Shown: positions 15,547-23,423 of the stretch, piece after piece
Layout: each line of letters opens with the position of its first letter
Position numbering within the stretch: position 1 is the first letter of the stretch
DNA from: Deltaproteobacteria bacterium
GTDB taxonomy: Bacteria; Myxococcota; Myxococcia; Myxococcales; 40CM-4-68-19
Length of the DNA stretch: 35,816 bases
Direction of reading: 5' to 3'
Assembly (NCBI GenBank): GCA_005879535.1
Contig: VBKI01000079.1
Location: 1 to 35,816 of the forward strand
The notes under the pieces: generated by a model
Told to the model about the DNA's origin: nothing
What the model saw: only the letters and a program-made list of their open reading frames with translations
Databases searched by the model: none
Position numbers and translations under genes: made by a program

Positions 15547-16029
15547 TCACCCTTCGGCGTGGAGATGCGCTTCGACCATCCACAGCCATTTGTCCACGCC
15601 GCGCGAGATCTCCACGAAGATGTCGTTGGTATCCGCATCGTCCAGGCGATCCGACTCGGCGATTGCCGTCCGCACCGCCTTGCCGAACGACGCCAATGCG
15701 GTGGAGAGCGCCTCCACGTGCTGACGACCTGTTCCCCCTTTCAGCGGGTATTCGGGCAGCGTCGACCGCTTCGCCACCGAGCGCGCAGTTCCGTCGGCCA
15801 CGCCGCCGAGCTGTACCGCGCGCTCCGCGAGCAGGTCGACGTACTCCTCCACATCGTCGTTCACCTCGTCGAACAGCTTGTGCAAAGCGATGAAATCCGG
15901 GCCTTTCACGTTCCAGTGCGCCTGCTTGGTCTGCGTCTGAAGATCGATGGCGTCGGCGAGGCGCGCGTTGCACAGCTCGATCACCTGCCGCCGCGTTCCT
16001 TCAGGAAGGTCGTTCTTCGTCGGGTACAT
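15547..16029 (-). CDS. dps: Dps-family DNA-binding ferritin
   Basis: A 160-residue Dps. The ferroxidase ligands are His38, His50, Asp54, Asp65 and Glu69, in QAHWNVKGPDFIALHKLF and EYVDLLAERAVQLGG. Their spacing (12, 4, 11, 4) equals that of E. coli Dps. The dodecamer oxidises Fe(II) with hydrogen peroxide, stores the iron and protects DNA. The N-terminus is short and only weakly basic (MYPTKNDLPEGTRR), so tight DNA binding is uncertain. ATG 16029 has GGAGGAG about six bases upstream. It is the fifth gene of a six-gene minus-strand unit, 29 bases after the TerC-family gene and 7 before tetR. Confidence 0.95.
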   Translation of the reverse strand: MYPTKNDLPEGTRRQVIELCNARLADAIDLQTQTKQAHWNVKGPDFIALHKLFDEVNDDVEEYVDLLAERAVQLGGVADGTARSVAKRSTLPEYPLKGGTGRQHVEALSTALASFGKAVRTAIAESDRLDDADTNDIFVEISRGVDKWLWMVEAHLHAEG

Positions 16030-16058
16030 GCTTCGCTCCTCCCGGGGTCAATGAGCCC

Positions 16059-17018
16059 CTACTTCTGCGCTTGGACCGCGCCTTTGTCCACGGTTTCCGC
16101 GGCTCCAAGAACCGCCGACAGGGCGAGCGCGACGGCGATTGAGCCGGCAACGACCGCGAGCGAAACCCAGACAGGAATGTCGACGACGTCCGCCAGAACC
16201 ATCTTGCCGCCGACGAAGACGAGGATCGCCGCCAGACCGAAGCGGAGGTACTGGAAGCGCTCCACCGCCCGTGCGAGCAGGAAGTAGAGGGCGCGCAGTC
16301 CCAGCATCGCAAGGACGTTGGACGTGTAGACGAGAAACGGGTCGCGCGTGACCGCGAAGACGGCGGGGATCGAGTCCAGCGCGAAGACCAGATCCGTGGT
16401 CTCCACCACCAGCAGGGTGATGAGAAGCGGCGTCGCCACGAGCCGGCCGCGCTGCCGGATGAGAAACTTGCCGCCATGGAGTACCGGCGTAACCGGCAGG
16501 AACCGCGCCACCCACGAGTCGCACACCGCGCAGGCTGCCACCACGACTTCGCGCTCTTTTTCCCGGGCAAAGACGATCCGGGCCGCTGCCAGGATGATGA
16601 GCGCCGCGAAGGGATAGACCACCCAGTGGAACCGACCGAGCAGGTAGATGCCTGCTGCGATCAGGATGCCGCGCATGACCAGGGCGCCCAACACTCCCCA
16701 ATAGAGGACCTTGCGCTGCTGGGCCGGCGGGGTCCGGAGCTCGGAGAAGATCAGGACGAAGACGAAGATGTTGTCGATCGAAAGCGACTTTTCCAGCAGG
16801 TACGCCGTGAAGTACGTCGCCGCCGGACCCGCGCCGTAGAGCGCGAAGACGACGAAGCCGAACCCGATCGCCAGACCGATCCAGGCGCCGCTCCACAATG
16901 CCGCGGAGCGCAGCGTCGACTCTTGCCGTGAGCCGCGTGATGCCAGGCCGAGGTCGAGGGAGAGCATCGCCAGGACCAGGAATCCGAACACAGCCCACAC
17001 CCACGAGCTCACATTCAT
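16059..17018 (-). CDS. TerC/Alx-family integral membrane protein
   Basis: A 319-residue membrane protein with about eight to nine hydrophobic helices. The two hallmark acidic motifs are EKSLSIDNIFVFVLIF near residue 75 and VVETTDLVFALDSIPAVFA near 205. They lie in equivalent helices of an inverted-repeat fold and are thought to bind divalent metal. The length and the SLSIDNIF form match Alx/YgjT-type proteins, which move Mn2+ or respond to pH. A Cys pair in the loop VVAACAVCDSWVARF (near 161) is unusual. Start: ATG 17018 is chosen over GTG 17021 because GAGGGG lies about seven bases upstream. No yybP-ykoY riboswitch fits, since only ten bases separate it from the gene before. Confidence 0.92.
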   Translation of the reverse strand: MNVSSWVWAVFGFLVLAMLSLDLGLASRGSRQESTLRSAALWSGAWIGLAIGFGFVVFALYGAGPAATYFTAYLLEKSLSIDNIFVFVLIFSELRTPPAQQRKVLYWGVLGALVMRGILIAAGIYLLGRFHWVVYPFAALIILAAARIVFAREKEREVVVAACAVCDSWVARFLPVTPVLHGGKFLIRQRGRLVATPLLITLLVVETTDLVFALDSIPAVFAVTRDPFLVYTSNVLAMLGLRALYFLLARAVERFQYLRFGLAAILVFVGGKMVLADVVDIPVWVSLAVVAGSIAVALALSAVLGAAETVDKGAVQAQK

Positions 17019-17028
17019 CACGCACCCC

Positions 17029-17946
17029 TCAATGCACCGGGAGCTCGCGCACCTCTCCGTCCGGCATCAGCGCTCGGCAGATCGGCTTGCCGTTCTCGCT
17101 CATGGCGAGCTGCGTCCCCCGCACGATCCTGGACACCTCGCAACGCAGCATCATCCCGTGGGAAGCTCCCTCTTTCAGCCCCGTGTCGAGCTTGATCAAC
17201 CACCCGCCCGCGTCCATGGCCAGGGTCCTCGGTGCTCCCAGCCCGTCGGGATCGTGGCCGAAGACGAGCCCGTTGAGCCCGAGCGTCGCCAGACGCTCCT
17301 TCAGCTTCGATCGGCGGCGCTCGCTCTTCCACCAGTTGTGGTACTCGAGAATCGAGTGCCGCTGGAGGAGGAAGTCATACTTTCCCGCCGACCAGCCCTC
17401 GCCAGCCCGTACGAAATAGTCGCGCAGCGCATCGGGGTCGTCTTGCGCGTCGATGTAGCCGGCATGCGCGAACAGCCATGACCCGACGACAGCGGCGACG
17501 GGCATCGTCCGGATCAACCGGCTGAATTCGTCCTCCCTGAACCTGAGCGGATCGGCGAGGAACTCGACCTCCTTGTTCCCGAGCAGGACCACGACACGGC
17601 TTCCGGCCGCGGCGGCCTCGTCCTGCAGCTTCTTCAGCAAGAGGACCACGCCGCGGCTATCGGGTCCGCCGCGAATGCAGTCGCCGACCACGATGAAGAG
17701 CTGCCTTCCCTGCGCGGATTTCCAGCTCATCTCGCCGCCGTTGCGTGCCGCGATTCCGGCCGCACGCAGCAACTTCTCGAGTTGCTTGCGCCGCCCGTGA
17801 ACGTCGCTGACGGCCCACAGGGTATCGTAATTCTGCTGCAGCTCCTCGGTGGGGATGGAGATAAAGGCAGGAGAAGACGGCAGCGGGGCAGCACCCGCGG
17901 CAATTGCCCAGAGAACGGCCAGTGCGGCTGGAGCTCCACTCCTCAT
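17029..17946 (-). CDS. Exported calcineurin-like metallophosphoesterase with altered active site
   Basis: A 305-residue protein with a signal peptide (1-20, ending AAGAAP). The PPP-like metallophosphoesterase motifs are SDVHGR (Asp48, His50), VVGDCIRGGPDS (Asp89), LLGNKEVEF (Asn124, Lys125), FAHAGY (His161) and VFGHDPDG (His231). All metal ligands are kept. In the third motif Lys125 replaces the catalytic His of GNHE. In the second motif the DRG of GDxxDRG has become RGG. The substrate specificity or mechanism may therefore differ. The start overlaps the stop of the HD-PycTM gene by four bases (ATGA), showing translational coupling. In related Bacteroidetes genes, from memory, a metallophosphoesterase domain is fused to the beta-barrel found upstream here. 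Confidence 0.87.
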   Translation of the reverse strand: MRSGAPAALAVLWAIAAGAAPLPSSPAFISIPTEELQQNYDTLWAVSDVHGRRKQLEKLLRAAGIAARNGGEMSWKSAQGRQLFIVVGDCIRGGPDSRGVVLLLKKLQDEAAAAGSRVVVLLGNKEVEFLADPLRFREDEFSRLIRTMPVAAVVGSWLFAHAGYIDAQDDPDALRDYFVRAGEGWSAGKYDFLLQRHSILEYHNWWKSERRRSKLKERLATLGLNGLVFGHDPDGLGAPRTLAMDAGGWLIKLDTGLKEGASHGMMLRCEVSRIVRGTQLAMSENGKPICRALMPDGEVRELPVH

Positions 17947-19121
17947 CCGCGAATGATCGCGACGACGAAGGCGATCACCGCGATCGCGAGGCCAGCGATG
18001 AAGACGTCATACGAAACCCTCAGCGCCTTGGTCCTTTCCAGGAGCAGCTTGCGGATGAAGTACATGTCGTCCACCAGCGTTTTCTGCAGCGCGGGCCAGC
18101 TGTTGGCGAGGCGGTTCATGCGCGCCCGGTACTCGTCCAGCGACCACGGCGTGTCGTTGCTGAACATCAGCAGATTGTCGTCGTGCACCGCCACGTCACC
18201 GCCCAGGATGTGCCGCAGCCTCGATCGTCCGATGCGCATGGAATAGATGGAGAGGACGATGGTGAGCAGATTCACCGTCAGCAGCACGAACGTCGGGAGC
18301 ATGAGGTAACGCTGCTCTTCGAGCCGCCGGAGCAACAGGCCGACGACGAGCGTGATCATGATGGCGTTCACGTGGATCATCGTGCTCGTGCGGCGGTCAG
18401 CGATCTGGAAAAGGCGGATCTGGTTGCGGCTGATGGAGTCGAAGATGTTCTCTACCGTCTTGCCGACGTCCCTGGTGGCCTTCGCCTGCTGCGCGTCCTG
18501 ATCGGTGGCCTCCGCAACCTGTTTGCGCAGAAGCTTGTGCAGGCGCACCAGATTGCCGGCCCTGCGGCCGTTGTACTCGAGCTGCGCGTAGCGGGTCAGG
18601 AATCGATGGTTGTCGAAAAACGCGATGCAGATGTTCGACCACTCGACGTCGGAGTGGACCTCGCCGTTGCGACGCTCCCGCTCCAGCCGGAACTGTTCCG
18701 CCAGCTCCAGATAATTCTTGCTGGCGATCGGCACGAGCAAAGCGTCGTGGAGGACCTCCCGCACCGGCTTGTCCGGGCTTGGAGAGTCCGAATCCTCGAT
18801 GGCGGCAGCCACCTCGTCCGCCAGCTCTTGCAGCTCCCGCTGCTCGGCGAGGAATGCCCGCGCAACCTCGGCGCTCTGCTTGCGGTTTCCTTTCGGTCCG
18901 ACGGCATAGCCGGTGTCGTGGAACCAGGCGGCGAGCAGGAGGACCGACATGTCGCCGTCATCGAGCTTCGCGCCGTCGGCGATGTCCCTGCAGGCATCGA
19001 CCAGGGCGCGCGCGCGACCGAAATTGTGGAACACGAGCGGGTTGTCCGGTCTGGCATCCCGGAAGATCTGGAATACGTGCTGCGCGGCCGATCGGACGAT
19101 GGGCGGGTCATGTTTGGACAT
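17943..19121 (-). CDS. HD phosphohydrolase fused to Pycsar-effector-type transmembrane domain (PycTM/DUF5706)
   Basis: A 392-residue protein. Residues 25-135 are an HD domain with His32 (FHNFGRA), His68-Asp69 in AAWFHDTGYAVG, and Asp125 or Asp126 in VLHDALL. Residues 226-392 match the PycTM layout: a cytoplasmic helix QIRLFQIADRRTSTMIHVNA leading to a first membrane helix (247-265), a second at 274-295, a loop with DNLLMFSNDTPWSLDEY, a helical KTLVDDMYFIRKLLLERTK, and a last membrane helix (372-390). PycTM proteins disrupt the membrane in Pycsar anti-phage defence, but HD-PycTM proteins also occur without a cyclase, and I see no cyclase here. GGAGG lies six bases before ATG 19121. The gene is 12 bases after the barrel gene. 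Confidence 0.87.
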   Translation of the reverse strand: MSKHDPPIVRSAAQHVFQIFRDARPDNPLVFHNFGRARALVDACRDIADGAKLDDGDMSVLLLAAWFHDTGYAVGPKGNRKQSAEVARAFLAEQRELQELADEVAAAIEDSDSPSPDKPVREVLHDALLVPIASKNYLELAEQFRLERERRNGEVHSDVEWSNICIAFFDNHRFLTRYAQLEYNGRRAGNLVRLHKLLRKQVAEATDQDAQQAKATRDVGKTVENIFDSISRNQIRLFQIADRRTSTMIHVNAIMITLVVGLLLRRLEEQRYLMLPTFVLLTVNLLTIVLSIYSMRIGRSRLRHILGGDVAVHDDNLLMFSNDTPWSLDEYRARMNRLANSWPALQKTLVDDMYFIRKLLLERTKALRVSYDVFIAGLAIAVIAFVVAIIRG

Positions 19122-19133
19122 GCAAGCCTCCGC

Positions 19134-21611
19134 TCACAGACCGAATCCCGTCGAGAGATACAAGGCGGTCCGCTCGTCCGAACGGACCACCATCGCGTTG
19201 AAGGACGAGCCGACCTCGAAGGCCCAGGCCGACGCGAACACCGCCACCCAGATCCCGCCGCCCGCCGCCGAATGCCAGCGCGACGAGCTTTCCCCAGACT
19301 CGAACACGCGTCCCACGTCGCCCAGCGCGAGCAGACCGTAGCGGAACGGAAGCAGCGCGGTGAATCGACCGAGTGAGAACCGCAGCTCCGCGTTCCCTCC
19401 TACGGAGGCATTGCCGGCGAACCGGTTTGCGTCGTAGCCGCGCAGCGGACTGCCGATCATCGCTCCCGTCAGATTGAGCGCCGGCGGCAACGCGGTCCCG
19501 CCCAGGAAAGCTGACTCGAAGAAAGGAAACTGTCCCCAGTTCTTCTCGGCGGCGACGTGGAGGTTGAGAAACACGTCCGTCAGAACCCTTCCGCCGAGTG
19601 CCGCCGATGCCTCTCCGCGGACCTTGGTGAAGGCGTCGGAGTTGCCGAAGACCGCAGGCGTGTGGCGCCCGATGACTTGCAGACCGAAGCCCCTGGTGCC
19701 GGCGAGCACACCAGTGCGCGTATCCAGCGCGATTCCGACTTCGCCGCTGCCCAGCGTCATCCCCTGGAAGCCGCTGGCAGCGGTACCGGTGCTCGGGACG
19801 CTCGAGACGTGCTTCAGCACTGCTCCGACGTGGCCGCGGAGTGGCCCGAGCAAAGACGTCTCCAGCAGCGGATAGGCGATCAGGCGCTCCTGCCGGACGT
19901 TGTAGAAGCCGGCGTTCGATCGCGCCTGATCGATCACCGTTTCGTTGCCACGACCGTAGTAGTTCACCAGCTCGATGCCGGAGTAGGCGAGGTAGACGAT
20001 CCCGGTGATTGGCGAACGGGTTCGGAGCTGCGCCGTGTACTCCAGACGCGGCCGGTTCACTCCCGTGGCCCAGGCTGCCGCGAAGTTCATCTGCGAGGAA
20101 AACGGATCGAACCCGAAGCCGTAGCGCGTGAGCTGCGCTCGCGCCCCGGGAACGAATCCGCGCGTCGAGTCATAGGAGAACTGGGGGAAAAAGAGCAGGT
20201 CCTGCCCCCAGTCCCGGAAAGGTTCGTACCGTGGGCGGATCGGCTCGGGAGGCCGCGGATCGGCAGGCACGATCCGCACCGCGATCGGGCTGGCGCCGCC
20301 GCCAACGTCACGCACGGCGCCTCCGCGGGGCGTATAGATCCGCACCTCCTCGGTCTCGTCGGGATGGAACGTGCGCCGGAAACGCGCGGTAGCGACCTCG
20401 AGATCGCCACCCGGTATCCGGTTGATCGTGAGCGTCTCGCCCTCCGCCCCGCGCAAGTCCACCCGCGCCGCCAGCAACCGGTAGAAATCGCGGGAGGCTT
20501 GCGCGAGCCCGTCGCGGCGCGCGCGCAGGAGTCGTTCGAGCTCCGGGCCTCCTTTCGCGTACATCGCGGCCGGAAGCCGGTGGACGGCATCGGCGATCAC
20601 GGAATCGGTGAGACTCGCGACGACCTCTGCCGTCACGGTCTCCCACGAGGGGCCATCCACCCAGACGAGAAAACGCCGGTCGGTGAACCGGCCGGAGAAG
20701 GTGAGCTTGTCAATCGCGGGGTACGAGGCATGAAAGCTCGTGAGCTGCTTCGTGTAGTACGCGATCACGGAGGGAAGCACGCCTCCGAACCTGCTGAACG
20801 CCTGATCCCGGTCCCGGGGGACAGGCCGCCAGGATCGCCTTTCGCCGTCGAAACGGACCCAGCGCCATTGATCGAGGTGGCGATCCCAATCGCCCACCAG
20901 GATGTCGATCAGCCGGGCACGGAGGTAGTTGCGCGCATCGACCTCCTCGCTGTCGCGTTCGTCGAGGAGAACGAAGAGGTCGATCGTGTCCCTCACCTTC
21001 CCGCCGCCAGGGATGTCGTGCTCGATTCGCTGTTCGAGCAGTCCGAGCATTCTGGCGAAAACGGGGCGGAACTCACCGAGACGGGCGTCGTCCGGCATCA
21101 CGGCGAGTCGCGGCGTAGCATGGAGCACCCCGGCCGCCTCGAGCAGCGGCGCCACCACCAGCGCTGCGCCCGGATGCACGGTGCTGGTCAGGTCCTGGAC
21201 GATGTCACCGAGCGCGGACGCCCGCGTCTCGGGATCGAGCATCCCGGTCGGATCCTTGTCGACGGAGCGGAAGCTCCAGGTGTGTCCGTTGCCACTCTGA
21301 AAGCGGAGATTCTTCGTTTGCTGACCGCCACCGCGCCGCTCCGGTTGCAGTCCCCCGTCGAAGAATTGCAGGTCGAGGACCGGCGCCTCGATCGGCGTCG
21401 TCCAGAGATCGCGCCATTGCGAGCCGAGGAAGAACCGCGTCAGCCAACCCGCCTCATAATGCGGTCCAGGTGCCTGCGTCTCGATGCGAGGCGATTCGCC
21501 GGACGCCTTGTCCGGGTTGGACGCCGGCCCTTCACTCGCAGTGGCTGCGGCGGAACAGAACGAGAGGGCGACGAACCGCCAAGCGCCGGGTTTGACGACT
21601 CGCGGGCACAT
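19134..21611 (-). CDS. Outer-membrane beta-barrel protein with N-terminal kinase-like domain
   Basis: An 825-residue exported protein. A leader of about 25 residues ends near AAATASEG. Residues 60-480 form a soluble domain with conserved blocks: FDGGLQPERRGGGQQTKNL (84-102), FRSVDKDP (114-121), VGDWDRHLDQWRW (239-251) and PVPRDRDQAF (263-272). From about 485 onward, strands such as LLFFPQFSYDSTRGFVPGA and YNVRQERLIAYPLLE form a BamA/TamA-like (bacterial surface antigen) barrel to the C-terminus (YLSTGFGL). The DRH and DRD blocks resemble the catalytic and metal loops of HipA/FAM20-type atypical kinases; that link is inference. Related proteins in Bacteroidetes carry a metallophosphoesterase at the N-terminus; here it is the separate gene at 17029. 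ATG 21611 has GAGGGA about seven bases upstream. Confidence 0.82.
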   Translation of the reverse strand: MCPRVVKPGAWRFVALSFCSAAATASEGPASNPDKASGESPRIETQAPGPHYEAGWLTRFFLGSQWRDLWTTPIEAPVLDLQFFDGGLQPERRGGGQQTKNLRFQSGNGHTWSFRSVDKDPTGMLDPETRASALGDIVQDLTSTVHPGAALVVAPLLEAAGVLHATPRLAVMPDDARLGEFRPVFARMLGLLEQRIEHDIPGGGKVRDTIDLFVLLDERDSEEVDARNYLRARLIDILVGDWDRHLDQWRWVRFDGERRSWRPVPRDRDQAFSRFGGVLPSVIAYYTKQLTSFHASYPAIDKLTFSGRFTDRRFLVWVDGPSWETVTAEVVASLTDSVIADAVHRLPAAMYAKGGPELERLLRARRDGLAQASRDFYRLLAARVDLRGAEGETLTINRIPGGDLEVATARFRRTFHPDETEEVRIYTPRGGAVRDVGGGASPIAVRIVPADPRPPEPIRPRYEPFRDWGQDLLFFPQFSYDSTRGFVPGARAQLTRYGFGFDPFSSQMNFAAAWATGVNRPRLEYTAQLRTRSPITGIVYLAYSGIELVNYYGRGNETVIDQARSNAGFYNVRQERLIAYPLLETSLLGPLRGHVGAVLKHVSSVPSTGTAASGFQGMTLGSGEVGIALDTRTGVLAGTRGFGLQVIGRHTPAVFGNSDAFTKVRGEASAALGGRVLTDVFLNLHVAAEKNWGQFPFFESAFLGGTALPPALNLTGAMIGSPLRGYDANRFAGNASVGGNAELRFSLGRFTALLPFRYGLLALGDVGRVFESGESSSRWHSAAGGGIWVAVFASAWAFEVGSSFNAMVVRSDERTALYLSTGFGL

Positions 21612-21736
21612 TTCCCGTCCCTCTTACGGCACGGCGACCGTGAACGTCGAGGGGGGTGCGCTCGCGCGTTTTCCCCTGGCGCGTTAGGCTTGGCCCAACG
21701 GTTGCAGCCGAAGGGCTGGTTTCGGGAGGCATCTCG
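21612..21736. promoter_or_regulatory. Divergent promoter region of the stress unit and the DUF4956 gene
   Basis: These 125 bases separate the first codons of the beta-barrel gene (minus) and the DUF4956 gene (plus), so both transcripts must start here or inside neighbours. The only clear signals are a GAGGGA ribosome site for the minus gene and GGGAGG at 21724-21729 for the plus gene. I see no good -35/-10 pair and no strong palindrome for the TetR protein. Confidence 0.5.
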
Positions 21737-22822
21737 ATGGCGGTCACCTCGAATATCGAAAGACTCGCCGCGCGTCTGGGCGTCGAGACCGGATCGAGGA
21801 AGATCGGTCGGACGACCCTCGGTCGGCTTGCGATCTATTACGGAGCGACCCTTGTGGTCGTGGCGGGATTCATCGTCCTGACCGACAACATGAAGGGGGC
21901 ATTGCTGGCCGGGGGCGCGCCAGCGGATGCCGGCGCGCTCGTGAACGCCAATCCCGCATGGAGCGATGTGGCCCAGGGTTTCCTGGCCCCGCTCTTCCGC
22001 AGTTTGCCTCCGCTCCTGACTGGCGCCGCGGCGGTGATCGGTTCCTTCCTGCTGGCGCTGCCGGTGGCATTCACCTACGTGCGCACCCGCAACAGGCTCA
22101 AGTACGACCAGTCTCTGGTGCAGACGGTGATCATGCTGCCCGTCGTGATTTCCGCGATCCTGATCGTGGTCCAGAACAGCCTTGCCCTGGCCTTCAGCCT
22201 GGCCGGTATCGTCGCGGCGGTCCGCTTCAGGAACAACCTCAAGGACAGCCGCGACGCGGTCTACGTGTTTGCGGCGGTCGGGATCGGCTTCGCCGCCGGT
22301 GTCGGCAGGCTCGCCATCGCGGCATTCCTTTCGATCTTCTTCTGCGTGCTCGAGTTGCTGCTCTGGAAGATGGATCTGACGGCCGACCACGAACACACGT
22401 TCGGCCTGCTCTGCATGCCCGCGCCGAGTCCGACGCCGGCGAACAATGCCGTTGCGCTGCCCGCGGTGAGCGGAGACGCATCCGTGGCAAGTCCGTCGGC
22501 GGATACCGGCCTTCTGGCCATCGGAGGCGGGAGCCCGGAACCCGGAAACTTAGAAGCGAAAAGACCTGCGGAGCGACTCCTCGTGTACTGCACCGATCCT
22601 GACAAGGCCCGCGCGGTTGTCGACGACGTTCTCGACGAGATGACCAAGGGCTACAAACTGAAGAGGACCCGCAACGGTGGGAACGATCAGTACGTGTTGG
22701 AGTACCGCGTGCGGTTCCGGAAGAAATCGCCGAGCGAAACAGTCATCGATCGGCTTCACGCCGCGGGACCGTTCGTCATCGCCGCAGAAGTAGTGGCCGA
22801 GGAGCCTGCAGAGAAAAGCTGA
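21737..22822 (+). CDS. DUF4956-type membrane protein
   Basis: A 361-residue membrane protein. Membrane helices lie near 32-50, 93-115, 128-150 and 174-210. The conserved core LAFSLAGIVAAVRFRNNL (151-168) followed by SRDAVYVFAAVGIGFAAGVG (171-190) is the DUF4956 signature. The C-terminal 285-361 is a soluble alpha/beta module (ERLLVYCTDPDKARAVV to VIAAEVV) reminiscent of the small domain after MgtC-like membrane regions. DUF4956 genes often sit with VTC-type polyphosphate polymerase and CotH-like kinase genes; neither is here, but a polyphosphate-kinase fragment lies two genes downstream. ATG 21737 has GGGAGG seven bases upstream. Confidence 0.85.
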   Translation: MAVTSNIERLAARLGVETGSRKIGRTTLGRLAIYYGATLVVVAGFIVLTDNMKGALLAGGAPADAGALVNANPAWSDVAQGFLAPLFRSLPPLLTGAAAVIGSFLLALPVAFTYVRTRNRLKYDQSLVQTVIMLPVVISAILIVVQNSLALAFSLAGIVAAVRFRNNLKDSRDAVYVFAAVGIGFAAGVGRLAIAAFLSIFFCVLELLLWKMDLTADHEHTFGLLCMPAPSPTPANNAVALPAVSGDASVASPSADTGLLAIGGGSPEPGNLEAKRPAERLLVYCTDPDKARAVVDDVLDEMTKGYKLKRTRNGGNDQYVLEYRVRFRKKSPSETVIDRLHAAGPFVIAAEVVAEEPAEKS

Positions 22823-22833
22823 CGGGATGCCGG

Positions 22834-23364
22834 ATGGCGACCTTGGCGATCCCACTCTCCGTTCATGACCACGTCCGAGGACGCGTGGATGCCTCCCTGA
22901 CCGTGGTGCAGTACGGAGACTTCCAGTGTCCTCATTGCGCGCGCATGTATCCGATGGTGCTCGAGATCGCGGACGACCTGGGTGACTCGGTCGCCTTTGC
23001 GTTTCGCCATTTTCCGCTCTCGCAGATCCATCCGCTGGCACAGCTCACTGCAGAGGCCGCCGAAGCGGCGGCCAGCCAGGGCCGTTTCTGGGAGATGGCG
23101 ACCGTGTTGTACGAGAACCAGGAGGAGATGGACGACGGCCGGCTGACCCATTTTGCGCGGAAGGCGGATCTCGACATCAAGCGATTCAAGAAGGAGGTCA
23201 AGTCCGGAATCCATGCTTCCCGGGTGCGCGCTGACTACCTCGGAGGCGTCCGGAGCGGGGTGAAGGGGACCCCGGCCTTCTTCATCAACGGGGAGCTCTA
23301 CGAGGGGGCGTACGAGTCCGCGGCGTTGGTCGCCGAGCTACTCAGGGCTTCGAGGGGTCGGTAG
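22834..23364 (+). CDS. DsbA-family thiol-disulfide oxidoreductase, cytoplasmic type
   Basis: A 176-residue thioredoxin-fold protein. The redox site CPHC is at 32-35 in QYGDFQCPHCARMYP, and the cis-Pro loop GVKGTPAFFING lies near 148. A helical insertion (about 75-130) makes it DsbA-like rather than thioredoxin. There is no signal peptide, so it probably acts in the cytoplasm, like many short 'thioredoxin domain' DsbA homologues linked to oxidative stress. It begins 11 bases after the DUF4956 stop and is probably co-transcribed. Substrates are unknown. Confidence 0.9.
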   Translation: MATLAIPLSVHDHVRGRVDASLTVVQYGDFQCPHCARMYPMVLEIADDLGDSVAFAFRHFPLSQIHPLAQLTAEAAEAAASQGRFWEMATVLYENQEEMDDGRLTHFARKADLDIKRFKKEVKSGIHASRVRADYLGGVRSGVKGTPAFFINGELYEGAYESAALVAELLRASRGR

Positions 23365-23423
23365 CGCCCGGCATCCTCTCTGCGTTGGGCTGAGTCCATT
23401 TCTCGCGAGCGGCATCAGGTATC

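Noticed and set aside
16059-17030. Manganese (yybP-ykoY) riboswitch expected before some TerC/Alx genes
   Set aside because: Only ten bases separate this gene from the preceding one, leaving no room for the aptamer, and I see no such fold inside the upstream coding end.
14961-21611. A standard Pycsar or CBASS defence locus
   Set aside because: No nucleotide cyclase, CD-NTase or further known defence gene is present, and Dps and TerC fit stress protection better. The Pycsar link rests on the PycTM domain only.
19557-21881. A 774-codon open frame on the plus strand opposite the barrel gene
   Set aside because: It shows no domain or signal, only Arg/Glu-rich shadow composition, while the minus strand carries clear conserved blocks.
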